DNA of 27,938 bases from a virus: IMG/VR virus record IMGVR_UViG_3300005530_000069, positions 1 through 27,938 of that record. One strand, 5' to 3'. A program made the translations under genes and the position numbers. The notes below the pieces were generated by a model that saw only the letters and a program-made list of their open reading frames with translations, had not been told where the DNA came from and ran no database searches. Shown here piece by piece: positions 1-6,187 of this stretch. Each line of letters starts with the position of its first letter. The stretch's first letter is position 1.

Positions 1-456
1 CCATGCATGCACCCCCTGTGCCAAGAGGACGCGCTTCGCAACGATGACCTGTTGCACGGGGGTAGCGTAGTCTGCCCGATTGGGGTAGCCCTGGGGTCGG
101 TACGCCAGCCAGGTGCCGGCGGTGAACTGCAACCCACCGTAGAACCCGTTGCCGGTGTTGATGTGCCAGTCTCCGGACGACTCGCACTCGGCCACGCGGT
201 ACCATACCTCGGCGATGGTGAACGTCTGGCGGACCAGTGAGCGGGTCGCACGCCGAGCTGCTGTACGACGGCGTGGCCGGACTCGATGCGAGCGGAGCTT
301 GGGAGGTGGTGGAGCGAACTGGTCGACCGTGCCTGCTGGGACGGGTGCAGGTTGCGAGACTGCGGACGGGGCATCTTGGGTGGTCGTAGCGACGTACGTA
401 CCTGCGGTCGCGACGCACGCTGTGGCGAGTACGCGGACCAGGTGGTTCCGGTGCAA
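1..456 (-). CDS. Secreted Rpf-like transglycosylase (partial, runs off left edge)
   Basis: Peptidoglycan-cleaving protein of the resuscitation-promoting-factor type. I start it at a TTG (456-454), which has AGGAG 6 nt upstream and lies just past the end of the helicase gene; no ATG in this frame fits. Residues 1-25 look like a signal peptide (HRNHLVRV then a hydrophobic stretch), followed by a Pro/Ala linker and a basic Arg-rich segment (about 55-72). The Rpf fold begins near residue 82: WYRVAECESSGDWHINTG, then FYGGLQFTAGTW. In this family the Glu after the Cys (E92 here) is the catalytic acid. The frame is open to base 1, so the C-terminus is missing. It is the last visible gene of the leftward unit starting near 3100. 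It could be a lysin, a virion muralysin or an exported host-modifying enzyme; the missing end prevents a choice. Confidence 0.85.
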   Translation of the reverse strand, partial: MHRNHLVRVLATACVATAGTYVATTTQDAPSAVSQPAPVPAGTVDQFAPPPPKLRSHRVRPRRRTAARRATRSLVRQTFTIAEVWYRVAECESSGDWHINTGNGFYGGLQFTAGTWLAYRPQGYPNRADYATPVQQVIVAKRVLLAQGVHAW

Positions 457-466
457 CGGCTTCTCC

Positions 467-1903
467 TCATGCGTTCTCCCCCATCAGGGCGTCCTTGCGT
501 ACTGTCCGGATGGTAGCGCGGTCGATCCCCTCCGCACGCATCTTCCGGACCCGAGCTACGGTTACGTCCTCTGACTTCGTCGCACGGATGGACTGCCAGT
601 ACACGGGCCTGGTCTGGCCACGGCGGCAGCTGCGGGCGATGCACTGCTCCATGTCCGACGGGAGTTCCGTCTCCTCGAGGAACATGATGCGGTTGCCCGC
701 TTGCAGGTTCACTCCTTCCTTCAGGCGTGCGATGTTCGCGACGATGACAGCACCGGGCGTGGCCTTCCACAGCTCGATGCGGTCGTCGATCTGGCGGTCC
801 GTGTCGTCACCGGTACACCGGACGACAGGTCGGGTGGTGGTCTTGCCGGGGTTGAGTCGCTTCCGCAACGCCTCTGCTACCATCGTAGCGGTGTCGCGGT
901 ACCAGCAGTACACGATGGTACGGTCTGCGACCGGTACGTCGTTGTACCAGTCGAACAGCGCTTCTAGCTTCGGGTTGGCCTGTGTCGGCGGGCGCGTGGT
1001 GATCTCCCGCAGCTTGTTGTACAGCGCACCGCCGCCGTCCAGGTACTCGTCGTGATCCAAGTCCGGGTGGGCGAGGATGTACTCCTTCTTCGCGCGGCGG
1101 ATGGTGTCGTACACCGACTTGGGTAGCGTCACCTCGATCGTGGGTAGCTCGATGCTCTCGAGCTGGGACAGCACAGGGTGCTCTGACGTCAGTCGCCTGA
1201 GGGCGAACTGGGACACCATCTTCCAGAACCGCTCCTCAAGCCCCTGCTTGAGCTGTCCGACCTCGAGCTCCCAGGGTGTCTGTGTGCAGACGCACCACTG
1301 CTCGACGAAGTTCCAGTACGAGGTGAACACCGTCTTGTCCATCAGCTTGAGCAGCGGGAAGATGTCCCCAGGGTCTCGGACCAGCGGGGTACCCGTCAGG
1401 AGCCACAGTGGGGTAGTTCGGTTGCGTGCGTCCACGTTCTGCGTGCGCCACAACTCCTTGGTCCAGATGCTGTTGCGCCCCCGGAGCCGGTGAGCCTCGT
1501 CGAACGCCATCGCGGACCACTTGCGGCGGTGTAGCTGCTGGTACCGGAGCTTCTTCGGCGCCTTGACCCCGTCCCCGTCGAACGTCGACCAGTTGTTGTA
1601 CGACGTGAGCACGAAGTGCGTGTTCGCCTCGAACGCTGCAGTGCGGGCGATGAACCCGTCACCGTTGGCTGCTGCGACCGTAGCGTCTTCACCGAACGAC
1701 GCACGGATCTCGCGGATCCAGTTCGGGATCAGGTACGCCGGTACCGTCAGCAGGATCGGGTGACCGTCCTCATACCGGTCCATGGCTGCGAACAGCGTCG
1801 GGTGTGTCTTGCCGTACCCCGGCTCGTCGAACAGGCACGCCCTGTCTCGGTCCCGCAGGTACCGGTGCGCAACCTGCTGCAGGTCGTCGAGGTAGATGGT
1901 CAC
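467..1903 (-). CDS. SNF2-type DEAH helicase / ATPase
   Basis: Superfamily 2 ATPase of the SNF2-like group common in phages, expected to move on or remodel DNA during replication or recombination. About 479 residues. Motif I is DEPGYGKT (26-33), motif II is DEAH (135-138), motif III is LTGTP (169-173), and a motif VI-like QCIARSCRRGQTR sits at about 420-432, preceded by EGVNLQAGNRIMFLEE as in SNF2 C-terminal lobes. I start it at the GTG at 1903, whose GTGA overlaps the stop of the upstream gene; an in-frame GTG at 1924 would add seven residues and a longer overlap. Its stop overlaps an ATG at 470, but the downstream gene is in another frame. The length is that of a minimal two-lobe helicase without accessory domains. 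Confidence 0.92.
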   Translation of the reverse strand: MTIYLDDLQQVAHRYLRDRDRACLFDEPGYGKTHPTLFAAMDRYEDGHPILLTVPAYLIPNWIREIRASFGEDATVAAANGDGFIARTAAFEANTHFVLTSYNNWSTFDGDGVKAPKKLRYQQLHRRKWSAMAFDEAHRLRGRNSIWTKELWRTQNVDARNRTTPLWLLTGTPLVRDPGDIFPLLKLMDKTVFTSYWNFVEQWCVCTQTPWELEVGQLKQGLEERFWKMVSQFALRRLTSEHPVLSQLESIELPTIEVTLPKSVYDTIRRAKKEYILAHPDLDHDEYLDGGGALYNKLREITTRPPTQANPKLEALFDWYNDVPVADRTIVYCWYRDTATMVAEALRKRLNPGKTTTRPVVRCTGDDTDRQIDDRIELWKATPGAVIVANIARLKEGVNLQAGNRIMFLEETELPSDMEQCIARSCRRGQTRPVYWQSIRATKSEDVTVARVRKMRAEGIDRATIRTVRKDALMGENA

Positions 1904-2118
1904 GACGGGTGTACCCGGTCGCACTCGGTCCGCAGGAACGACTTCAGATCGGACGCCTTCACAGTCGCGTAGATGATCCTCGACTCACCCAGTACCGTGG
2001 GTGCTGGCCCTTCGCCAGCGATACCGTCAACGAAGATGCGGATACGGACCCTGCGTCCCTTGAACCGGTTGACGACCGTTATCGCACGTTCGAGACCGGG
2101 CATGTCAGTGATGTTCAT
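1900..2118 (-). CDS. Small hypothetical protein
   Basis: 72 residues, no family recognised. The ATG at 2118 lies inside the end of the upstream gene (14-nt overlap), and the stop shares GTGA with the helicase start, so it appears translationally coupled on both sides. The sequence alternates hydrophobic and charged residues (ITVVNRFKGRRVRIRIFV in the middle), suggesting a small beta-rich fold. No cysteine clusters or membrane segment. Its position directly upstream of the helicase suggests an early function, but none can be assigned. Confidence 0.7.
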   Translation of the reverse strand: MNITDMPGLERAITVVNRFKGRRVRIRIFVDGIAGEGPAPTVLGESRIIYATVKASDLKSFLRTECDRVHPS

Positions 2119-2395
2119 CTGGCCACAGCTCCCTCGCGCGCTTCCGGCCGAGACGAATCAGCTCCGACTCGGACGTTCCCTGCGGCGCCATGTACATGAC
2201 CGACGACAGCCTCTCCCGGTGCCGGAGCGCTTCTGCGTAGCTGTGCTCCGCCGCATACGCGGACCCGTACATGGTCCCAAGCAGGTGTTCGCGCTTCGGT
2301 GTACCAGCGTGGCCGTACGGCAGGACGCACAAGTCGTCTGGACAGAGCGGGTTCACCAGCGTACAGCGTCCGGCGTCCTCTACCACCGCCGTCAC
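2105..2395 (-). CDS. Hypothetical protein with Cys-containing N-terminus
   Basis: 96 residues from a GTG at 2395 that forms a GTGA overlap with the stop of the 33-residue membrane peptide gene upstream. The open frame continues further upstream, but that part is low-quality coding and overlaps the membrane gene and a structured element, so the short form is preferred. The N-terminal third reads RCTLVNPLCPDDLCVLPYGHAG, with C11, C19, C24 and a His that could bind a metal. The C-terminal half is charged and helical. No family recognised. Confidence 0.65.
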   Translation of the reverse strand: MTAVVEDAGRCTLVNPLCPDDLCVLPYGHAGTPKREHLLGTMYGSAYAAEHSYAEALRHRERLSSVMYMAPQGTSESELIRLGRKRARELWPDEHH

Positions 2396-2493
2396 CGGCG
2401 CTTGTGCTTCTGCGCGACCAGTGCGATCACGACCAGCGATCCGAACGGCACTGTCCACCAGAACAGCGACTCCCAGAACGACACGACGTGCAT
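2392..2493 (-). CDS. 33-residue single-pass membrane peptide
   Basis: A very short gene with a strong ribosome-binding site (GGAGGTGAAGGGCA then ATG at 2493). The product begins MHVVSFWESLFWWTVP, continues with a hydrophobic stretch FGSLVVIALVA and ends in the basic tail QKHKRR, so one membrane segment at about residues 7-26 with a positively charged end is expected. Its stop shares GTGA with the next gene. Such peptides in phages are often membrane-active (holin-like, exclusion or inhibitor peptides); the sequence alone does not say which. Confidence 0.6.
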   Translation of the reverse strand: MHVVSFWESLFWWTVPFGSLVVIALVAQKHKRR

Positions 2494-2588
2494 TGCCCTT
2501 CACCTCCGTTGTGGTACGCCCGAATGCGTTCCGAGGGGCCGACGGCTCACGGGGGCAAACCGTCGACCCTTCGCAGCGCACTGAGCGG

Positions 2589-2689
2589 GTGCAGCTGGCG
2601 GTCGCGCCGGTGAGGAATCGAACCCCACTGGACCTGCCCGCGGACTCGTCGCGCAAACCCCATTACTCGAGGGGTCCCGCCAGCTGCAC
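2589..2689 (-). ncRNA. Cloverleaf-like structured element with tRNA-type T-arm
   Basis: A perfect 13-bp inverted repeat (2589-2601 with 2677-2689) closes a 101-nt non-coding element between two minus-strand genes. Read on the minus strand, it holds an ACCCC/GGGGT hairpin with a 9-nt loop in the D-arm position, a central CGCG-ACGAGTC-CGCG hairpin with a 7-nt loop, and TGGGG-TTCGATT-CCTCA, a textbook tRNA T-arm. The T-arm is not followed by an acceptor strand that pairs with the 5' side; eight extra bases intervene, and the central loop has C where tRNAs have U33. It may be a decayed or non-canonical tRNA, a tRNA-like structure or an unrelated stem-loop. The structure is seen; the RNA identity is a guess. 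Confidence 0.4.
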
Positions 2690-2700
2690 GTCTGTGGCGG

Positions 2701-3051
2701 CTACTTGGCCTTGCCCTTGGCGGCCGGCTTCTCGGTCTCGTCTGCAGCCGGCTCCGGCGTAGGAGCGGCCACGGGCTCGTCCCGGTAGGCGTCGATGGTG
2801 TCGACCGACGTGTGGCGCACCGCCATCGTCTTCGGCTCCGTGAGCCGCTTGCCGCTTGCCAGGACCTCACGTGCCACCTCGAGGTAGCGAGTGCCCAGCT
2901 TCTCGATGTGACCGACCACACGGCCCTGGTGGCCCTTGAAGTCGGTCTTGGTCAGCTCGACGAGCGTGTCCTTCGGGAACAGCTCCTCGAGGTTCGGCTG
3001 CTCGGGCTTCGCTGGCGCAGCCTGCGCCTCGTCCTGCGTGGTCTCCGTCAT
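2701..3051 (-). CDS. Hypothetical protein with KOW/SH3-like core and charged tails
   Basis: First gene of the leftward unit driven by the promoter at 3108-3137. I choose the ATG at 3051 because GGAGGG lies 7-8 nt upstream; an in-frame GTG at 3096 sits only a few bases from the predicted transcription start. 116 residues. The N-terminus (about 1-25) and C-terminus (about 95-116) are rich in Ala, Pro, Glu and Lys and probably disordered. The centre (DTLVELTKTDFKGHQGRVVG, then the hydrophobic RYLEV stretch) resembles a KOW or SH3-like beta barrel. That suggests nucleic-acid or protein binding, but this is inference. Confidence 0.75.
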   Translation of the reverse strand: MTETTQDEAQAAPAKPEQPNLEELFPKDTLVELTKTDFKGHQGRVVGHIEKLGTRYLEVAREVLASGKRLTEPKTMAVRHTSVDTIDAYRDEPVAAPTPEPAADETEKPAAKGKAK

Positions 3052-3107
3052 TGGAGTACCCTCCTGCTCTGGTTCGGGTTTGCGCCTGTCGCTCACCCTC
3101 TACTATG

Positions 3108-3137
3108 AGTATATGATGCGTCCACGCATCGAATCAA
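3108..3137 (-). promoter_or_regulatory. Leftward promoter, copy 6 (unit 2701 to left edge)
   Basis: Minus strand: -35 TTGATT (3137-3132), 18-nt spacer, -10 TATACT (3113-3108). The spacer contains a perfect inverted repeat GATGCG-N4-CGCATC (3115-3130 on the plus strand). It matches six other minus-strand promoters in the window. The TGA of the upstream gene's stop codon lies inside the -35 hexamer. Confidence 0.8.
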
Positions 3138-3664
3138 GGGGTTTTGCGTGGAATCTTCGAGGAATTTCCGTCGGGATCCGGACGTGGGGCGTGCTCTTTA
3201 TGTTGCCCCGTCGCCGATCCTCCCGTATTTTCCGGGAGAATCCCGCGGTTATGCGGTGGGATCTCCCAACCGAGTGCTGCCATCTGCATTCCGGTGTTCC
3301 CTCGCGCTGCGGGCCAGGCTTGCAGCCCTGTGCGGAGTGCCATCTCGACTTCAGAGCGCATCGCCACAACGTGAGGCCGGACATTCCACAGCACGATCGT
3401 CGCCCGGGCGCTGTCAACGCGCCACTTGGCTGACTGGCGTACGTGTACGTGTGGCTCCTGACAGTGGTCTGAGCACTGCCGTCGGACGTACCCGCGTTCG
3501 TCGACGGAGATCTCCACGCCAGTGAGTGCGGCGAGATGATGTAGCAGCCCGAGCCTGCGCGTAGTGACGGACAACCGTGGCTGTGGCTTGTCGTGCCGCA
3601 GGGAGACCTCAATGTGCCCTCGAGCGTCGATTACGCCCGCAAACCACTCCACGGGGACCGTCAT
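3134..3664 (-). CDS. LAGLIDADG-like protein, catalytic acid replaced
   Basis: 176 residues from an ATG at 3664 that overlaps the previous stop (ATGA). Residues 7-18 read WFAGVIDARGHI, the single-motif signature of LAGLIDADG-type endonuclease-like proteins found free-standing in actinophages, followed by a beta-strand-rich region and a SDHCQEPHVHVRQ segment that also fits those proteins. The usual second acidic residue of the motif is Arg (R15) here, so cleavage activity is doubtful. The last 45 or so residues are encoded by a repeated promoter-upstream module, and the stop codon TGA lies inside the -35 TTGATT of the next promoter. The C-terminus may therefore be a read-through extension rather than conserved protein. 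Confidence 0.75.
   Translation of the reverse strand: MTVPVEWFAGVIDARGHIEVSLRHDKPQPRLSVTTRRLGLLHHLAALTGVEISVDERGYVRRQCSDHCQEPHVHVRQSAKWRVDSARATIVLWNVRPHVVAMRSEVEMALRTGLQAWPAARGNTGMQMAALGWEIPPHNRGILPENTGGSATGQHKEHAPRPDPDGNSSKIPRKTP
3149..3260. repeat. Promoter-upstream module, copy A
   Basis: Sequence beyond the -35 of the 3108-3137 promoter that recurs at 12003-12112 and, in part, at 9262-9345. It holds an AATTT half-site (3163-3167), the box TTTATGTTGCCCCG (3197-3210; GGGGCAACATAAA on the minus strand) 60 nt from the -35, and GATCCTCCCGTATTTT followed by GGGAGAATCCCG, which can form a stem. It also encodes the tail of the 3134-3664 gene. Confidence 0.65.
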
Positions 3665-3825
3665 GCGATCAGCCGTCCGCAGTTCGGGCACGAGACCTCC
3701 GGCCGCGCGGCCATCCCGCAGAGGATGACGTGTCGGCACGTGTCGCAGGTGACGTAGTCCGGTTCCCGCTGAAGGCCTGCGAGATCGAAGACGAGGCGTT
3801 GCGGCCGACCGTCTGAGTCCTTCAC
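3661..3825 (-). CDS. Small zinc-ribbon protein
   Basis: 54 residues, from a GTG at 3825 that overlaps the previous stop (GTGA). The C-terminal half carries two Cys pairs, CDTC and CPNC, separated by about 18 residues, the spacing of a zinc ribbon. The N-terminal half is polar. Its stop shares ATGA with the LAGLIDADG-like gene. Likely a small nucleic-acid- or protein-binding factor; no named family recognised. Confidence 0.75.
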   Translation of the reverse strand: MKDSDGRPQRLVFDLAGLQREPDYVTCDTCRHVILCGMAARPEVSCPNCGRLIA

Positions 3826-4103
3826 GCTCGTGCAACTTGTGGGATGGACTGGATCTCTCCCCAGCCTGTGCCACGCTCGTCCTGCAGGCGGGTCCACTGG
3901 ACACGTTCCCCGAACTTGTCCTCGAGGTACGTCCGGGCGTACTCAACGGCGTCCGCGAACGAGCTGCCGCTCACGTCGAGTGCCTCGGTAGACGGATCCT
4001 CAGTCTTGTCCCGCGGCCACCACGTGATGTACAGCGTTGCCTCGCCGCGAGTCCTGCGTACGAGATCAAAGGTCGCAGCGGACCCCCGCTTCTTGTTCGG
4101 CAC
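3822..4103 (-). CDS. Hypothetical protein
   Basis: 93 residues from a GTG at 4103 with AAGGGA 9 nt upstream; a TTG at 4112 that overlaps the upstream micro-gene's stop (TTGA) would add three residues and is an equal alternative. The sequence is a mix of beta strand (ATLYITWWP) and a helix (ADAVEYARTYLEDKFG), ending in a Trp-containing segment. It has the look of a small alpha/beta phage protein. No motif recognised. Confidence 0.72.
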   Translation of the reverse strand: MPNKKRGSAATFDLVRRTRGEATLYITWWPRDKTEDPSTEALDVSGSSFADAVEYARTYLEDKFGERVQWTRLQDERGTGWGEIQSIPQVARA

Positions 4104-4108
4104 CTGCC

Positions 4109-4201
4109 TCAATCCCTTCCCAGCTCGACACTGTTGATGAACGCTCTCACGCCGTCGAGCGTCCGGTAGTGGCTTGCCTCTACCTTCTGGAGCCTAGGCA
4201 T
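4109..4201 (-). CDS. 30-residue micro-protein (tentative)
   Basis: A frame from ATG (4201) to TGA (4111-4109) fills the gap between two genes. Its ATG overlaps the upstream stop (GATGCCTAG), and its TGA overlaps a TTG start of the next gene (TTGA). The product, beginning MPRLQKVEASHYRTLDGV, is mostly helical and charged. There is no clear ribosome-binding site of its own, so translation would depend on coupling. The tight junctions support it; the length does not. Confidence 0.4.
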   Translation of the reverse strand: MPRLQKVEASHYRTLDGVRAFINSVELGRD

Positions 4202-4403
4202 CCTCGTCCTCCTCGTCCGGCCATGGGTTCTCCTTGCGCCTGATCTTGGCGATGGCCTCGCCCGTGCCGTGACTGCAGAAGCGCAGGATCCAGCCTGCCG
4301 GTGCCTCGTAGGTCATCACCGCGTCGTGACCGTCGACCTTGACTGCCTCGAGCAGACGCTCGATGAACTCGACCTTCAGGTCGCCCAGGTGGATGGCGTC
4401 CAT
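4194..4403 (-). CDS. Small acidic-tailed hypothetical protein
   Basis: 69 residues from an ATG at 4403 with GGAGG 9 nt upstream. N-terminal amphipathic helix (VEFIERLLEAVKVDG), central beta segment with one Cys and His, and a strongly acidic end (PDEEDEDA). No known domain recognised. It sits in a run of small genes with overlaps or 1-nt gaps. Confidence 0.72.
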   Translation of the reverse strand: MDAIHLGDLKVEFIERLLEAVKVDGHDAVMTYEAPAGWILRFCSHGTGEAIAKIRRKENPWPDEEDEDA

Positions 4404-4404
4404 G

Positions 4405-4473
4405 TCAGCTGACCTCCGCTAGAGTTGTGTCCTCCCGGTTGATGTCGACGACGATCGGTACGCGAACCTTCAT
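4405..4473 (-). CDS. 22-residue micro-protein (tentative)
   Basis: ATG at 4473 overlaps the stop of the zinc-finger gene (ATGA) and has a good ribosome-binding site (GGGAGGATGGTGCC). The product starts MKVRVPIVVDINRED and ends before the next gene's ribosome-binding site. The start signal is as strong as those of its neighbours. It might be a true micro-protein or a coupling leader for the gene at 4194-4403. Confidence 0.4.
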   Translation of the reverse strand: MKVRVPIVVDINREDTTLAEVS

Positions 4474-4631
4474 GGCACCATCCTCCCGTCGATTCGGAGC
4501 GGGCGTTGCTTCTGCGGGATCGGCTCCGGCAACTTGACGTGCGGGTGCTCTTGCCGGAAGTGGTCCCGGAACCCCATGAGGGGTACGTCCTGGTTGCACA
4601 GGGTGCAGTACCCGTTCCCGCGTTGGGTCAT
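4470..4631 (-). CDS. 53-residue C2H2 zinc-finger protein
   Basis: ATG at 4631 overlaps the upstream stop (ATGA), and its own stop shares ATGA with the next micro-gene. Residues 9-31 hold CTLC, a 12-residue spacer, and HFRQEHPH, a C2H2-type zinc finger of the sort common in small actinophage proteins. The C-terminal 20 residues are basic and Pro-rich. A DNA- or RNA-binding role is inferred from the finger alone. Confidence 0.72.
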   Translation of the reverse strand: MTQRGNGYCTLCNQDVPLMGFRDHFRQEHPHVKLPEPIPQKQRPLRIDGRMVP

Positions 4632-4894
4632 CTGTCAACGTCCTCTCGGATCGGTACGACACGGACCCAAGCGTCGACGCCGTGCTCGCCGGGTTCCCAG
4701 ACCTTCCACGAGCGGTTACCCCAACGCCGCCATTGGACGTGCCCCCAGTGTACCGAGAGCCGGCGAGCGTGAGCCTCCGCCAAGTCGCACGCTTCTGGTT
4801 CGCCCAGGCGCGCTAGCTCCAGCGTCTCTGTCTCCTCCCAGGAGCCGTCGTTCGCCTTGGCCTCGACGACCACGTTGTAGAAGGTGCCAGTCAT
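4628..4894 (-). CDS. Hypothetical protein
   Basis: 88 residues from an ATG at 4894 with GAGGAG 5 nt upstream and an ATGA overlap with the preceding stop. Begins MTGTFYNVVVEAKANDGSW, with a beta-strand N-terminus, a helix (PEACDLAEAHARRL) and a Trp-rich C-terminal half (HWGHVQWRRWGNRSWKVW). The Trp/Arg richness suggests a surface- or nucleic-acid-binding patch. No family recognised. Confidence 0.72.
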   Translation of the reverse strand: MTGTFYNVVVEAKANDGSWEETETLELARLGEPEACDLAEAHARRLSVHWGHVQWRRWGNRSWKVWEPGEHGVDAWVRVVPIREDVDR

Positions 4895-5127
4895 CGTTGC
4901 TCCTCTACCGGGCGCCACTGGCACTCCGTCGCGAGGACGAACCTGGGTGTCTCACCTTCGTGACCGATCCGGAAGATCATCACCCCTGGCTCCTCTGCGT
5001 CGTCCCGGACACACGTTCCGGGCACCCTGTGCGACGTGTCGTAGTGGAACACGACCTCGACAGACGCGTGGAGGTACTGTCCCTGAGCTGGGAACGTGTC
5101 GTGCGTGAGGGTTGGGTGACTGCCCAT
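4891..5127 (-). CDS. Hypothetical protein
   Basis: 78 residues from an ATG at 5127 overlapping the DUF2786 gene's stop (TGATG), with GGGAG about 10 nt upstream. Mixed beta-rich sequence with two Cys far apart and no motif. It ends in an ATGA overlap with the next gene. Function unknown. Confidence 0.7.
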   Translation of the reverse strand: MGSHPTLTHDTFPAQGQYLHASVEVVFHYDTSHRVPGTCVRDDAEEPGVMIFRIGHEGETPRFVLATECQWRPVEEQR

Positions 5128-5879
5128 CAGCGGATGGCTCCCTTTGACTGACCGAACCGAGTGTGACCCAGGTCTGCACGGTCTCCGGCCTCCCGGCCTG
5201 CTCTGCGACCGTGGCGTGACCCGATACCGTCGAGTGACCCGCGGGTGGTCTGACCTTCCCACTGCTCAGCGTACGCGCGGTCTACCGCCGAGCCCTTGTC
5301 CACCAGCGCCGGGAGCAGTGAGCCACCGAACGCCTCCACAGCCTCGGTCTGGGTACGTTCGTGTGCCTCCCGCAGGCGCGTGGTCACCCGGTCGAAGTAC
5401 CCGTACACGAACGCGCGTCGGAACTCCGTCACCTCGACGTGTGCAGGCTTGGTCGCCTTCAGCATCTCGTTGGTGCACTGGACCGACAGGGACGTGAACG
5501 TCAACTGCAGCCGTTCCACGTCGTGCTCGTACCCGGTGATCCACACCGACTGCCCAAGTACCACCCGGCGGTTGGATCCTGGCTTGAACTGCTTGGACCC
5601 CATCACCACTCGGCACTGGTGCAGGAACGACAGCCAGTGGATCCCCTGGATCTTCACGTCCGCGTGCGGTGCTGGCACGTCGACCTTGACGGTCACGATC
5701 TCCCCGAGAGACTTGAGCTTGCCCTGTGCTACCAGCTGCAGCTCGTCGATGGCGTACTTGGTCATCAGCTCCTGCGCTTTGGCCATGTACGCGTCGGCCT
5801 CGGCTGGGTGCGTTGTACTCTCCGCCTTCGCTAGTAGCGCTTGGATGCGCTCTGCCTGCTTGGCCTGGTCGTCGGTCAC
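5127..5879 (-). CDS. DUF2786-domain protein
   Basis: 250 residues from a GTG at 5879 that overlaps the upstream stop (GTGA); an in-frame start further upstream would overlap the previous gene extensively. Residues 8-45 (AERIQALLAKAESTTHPAEA, then MAKAQELMTKYAID) match the DUF2786 domain, widespread in actinobacteria and their phages and of unknown function. The rest (about 60-250) has alternating strands and helices and an Arg-rich C-terminal tail. It is the largest product of its transcription unit. Confidence 0.85.
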   Translation of the reverse strand: MTDDQAKQAERIQALLAKAESTTHPAEADAYMAKAQELMTKYAIDELQLVAQGKLKSLGEIVTVKVDVPAPHADVKIQGIHWLSFLHQCRVVMGSKQFKPGSNRRVVLGQSVWITGYEHDVERLQLTFTSLSVQCTNEMLKATKPAHVEVTEFRRAFVYGYFDRVTTRLREAHERTQTEAVEAFGGSLLPALVDKGSAVDRAYAEQWEGQTTRGSLDGIGSRHGRRAGREAGDRADLGHTRFGQSKGAIR

Positions 5880-6079
5880 TGGACCGTCTCCTTCGTCTTG
5901 CGGTAGGCAGTCACCGCTTGCTCCGCAACGAAGCACCACGCGAGCTGTGACTCCAGTGCGAGGTCCTCCCACCGTTGCATCGACCCGTACCGCGACTCGA
6001 CCTCGTTGTACGCTTCGAACGCGGCCTTGCCTGCTGCCGGGATCTGCGGTTCCTCGTAGTGGTCCTGCAGTGTCGGCAT
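5876..6079 (-). CDS. Small hypothetical protein, first gene of its unit
   Basis: 67 residues. The ATG at 6079 has GGAGGAGGG about 5 nt upstream and sits about 40 nt from the -10 of the promoter at 6118-6147. The sequence is helical, with the pattern GKAAFEAYNEVESRYG, then WEDLALESQLAWCFVAEQAV, which resembles short conserved actinophage proteins of unknown role. Its stop shares GTGA with the DUF2786 gene. Confidence 0.8.
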   Translation of the reverse strand: MPTLQDHYEEPQIPAAGKAAFEAYNEVESRYGSMQRWEDLALESQLAWCFVAEQAVTAYRKTKETVQ

Positions 6080-6117
6080 GTTGCCCTCCTCCGGTTCGCT
6101 TGTTGCCCGATGTGATA

Positions 6118-6147
6118 AGTATAAGGTGGGAACCCAGGAGGAATCAA
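6118..6147 (-). promoter_or_regulatory. Leftward promoter, copy 5 (unit 5876 to 3134)
   Basis: Minus strand: -35 TTGATT (6147-6142), 18-nt spacer, -10 TATACT (6123-6118). The spacer holds TGGG-AA-CCCA. The start region carries the shared leader ATCGGGCAA, also seen with other copies. Confidence 0.85.
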
Positions 6148-6158
6148 GTGGGGTCCGG

Positions 6159-6177
6159 AAATTCCCGGGAGGAATTT
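6159..6177. repeat. AT-rich inverted repeat upstream of promoter copy 5
   Basis: AAATTCC-CGGGA-GGAATTT, a 7-bp inverted repeat starting 12 nt beyond the -35. The same spacing recurs at 12003 and 25721. It resembles an operator or UP-type element more than a terminator, because no U-run follows it on the minus strand. Confidence 0.55.
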
Positions 6178-6187
6178 TTGCCGACGG

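Noticed and set aside
2105-2656. Longer 183-codon version of the gene ending at 2105
   Set aside because: The extra N-terminus overlaps the well-supported 33-residue membrane gene and the cloverleaf-like element, and it has no ribosome-binding site; the GTG at 2395 has a coupled start.
6159-6180. Stem followed by TTTTT as a rho-independent terminator on the plus strand
   Set aside because: No plus-strand gene precedes it, and the same inverted repeat recurs at fixed distance from other promoters without the T-run.
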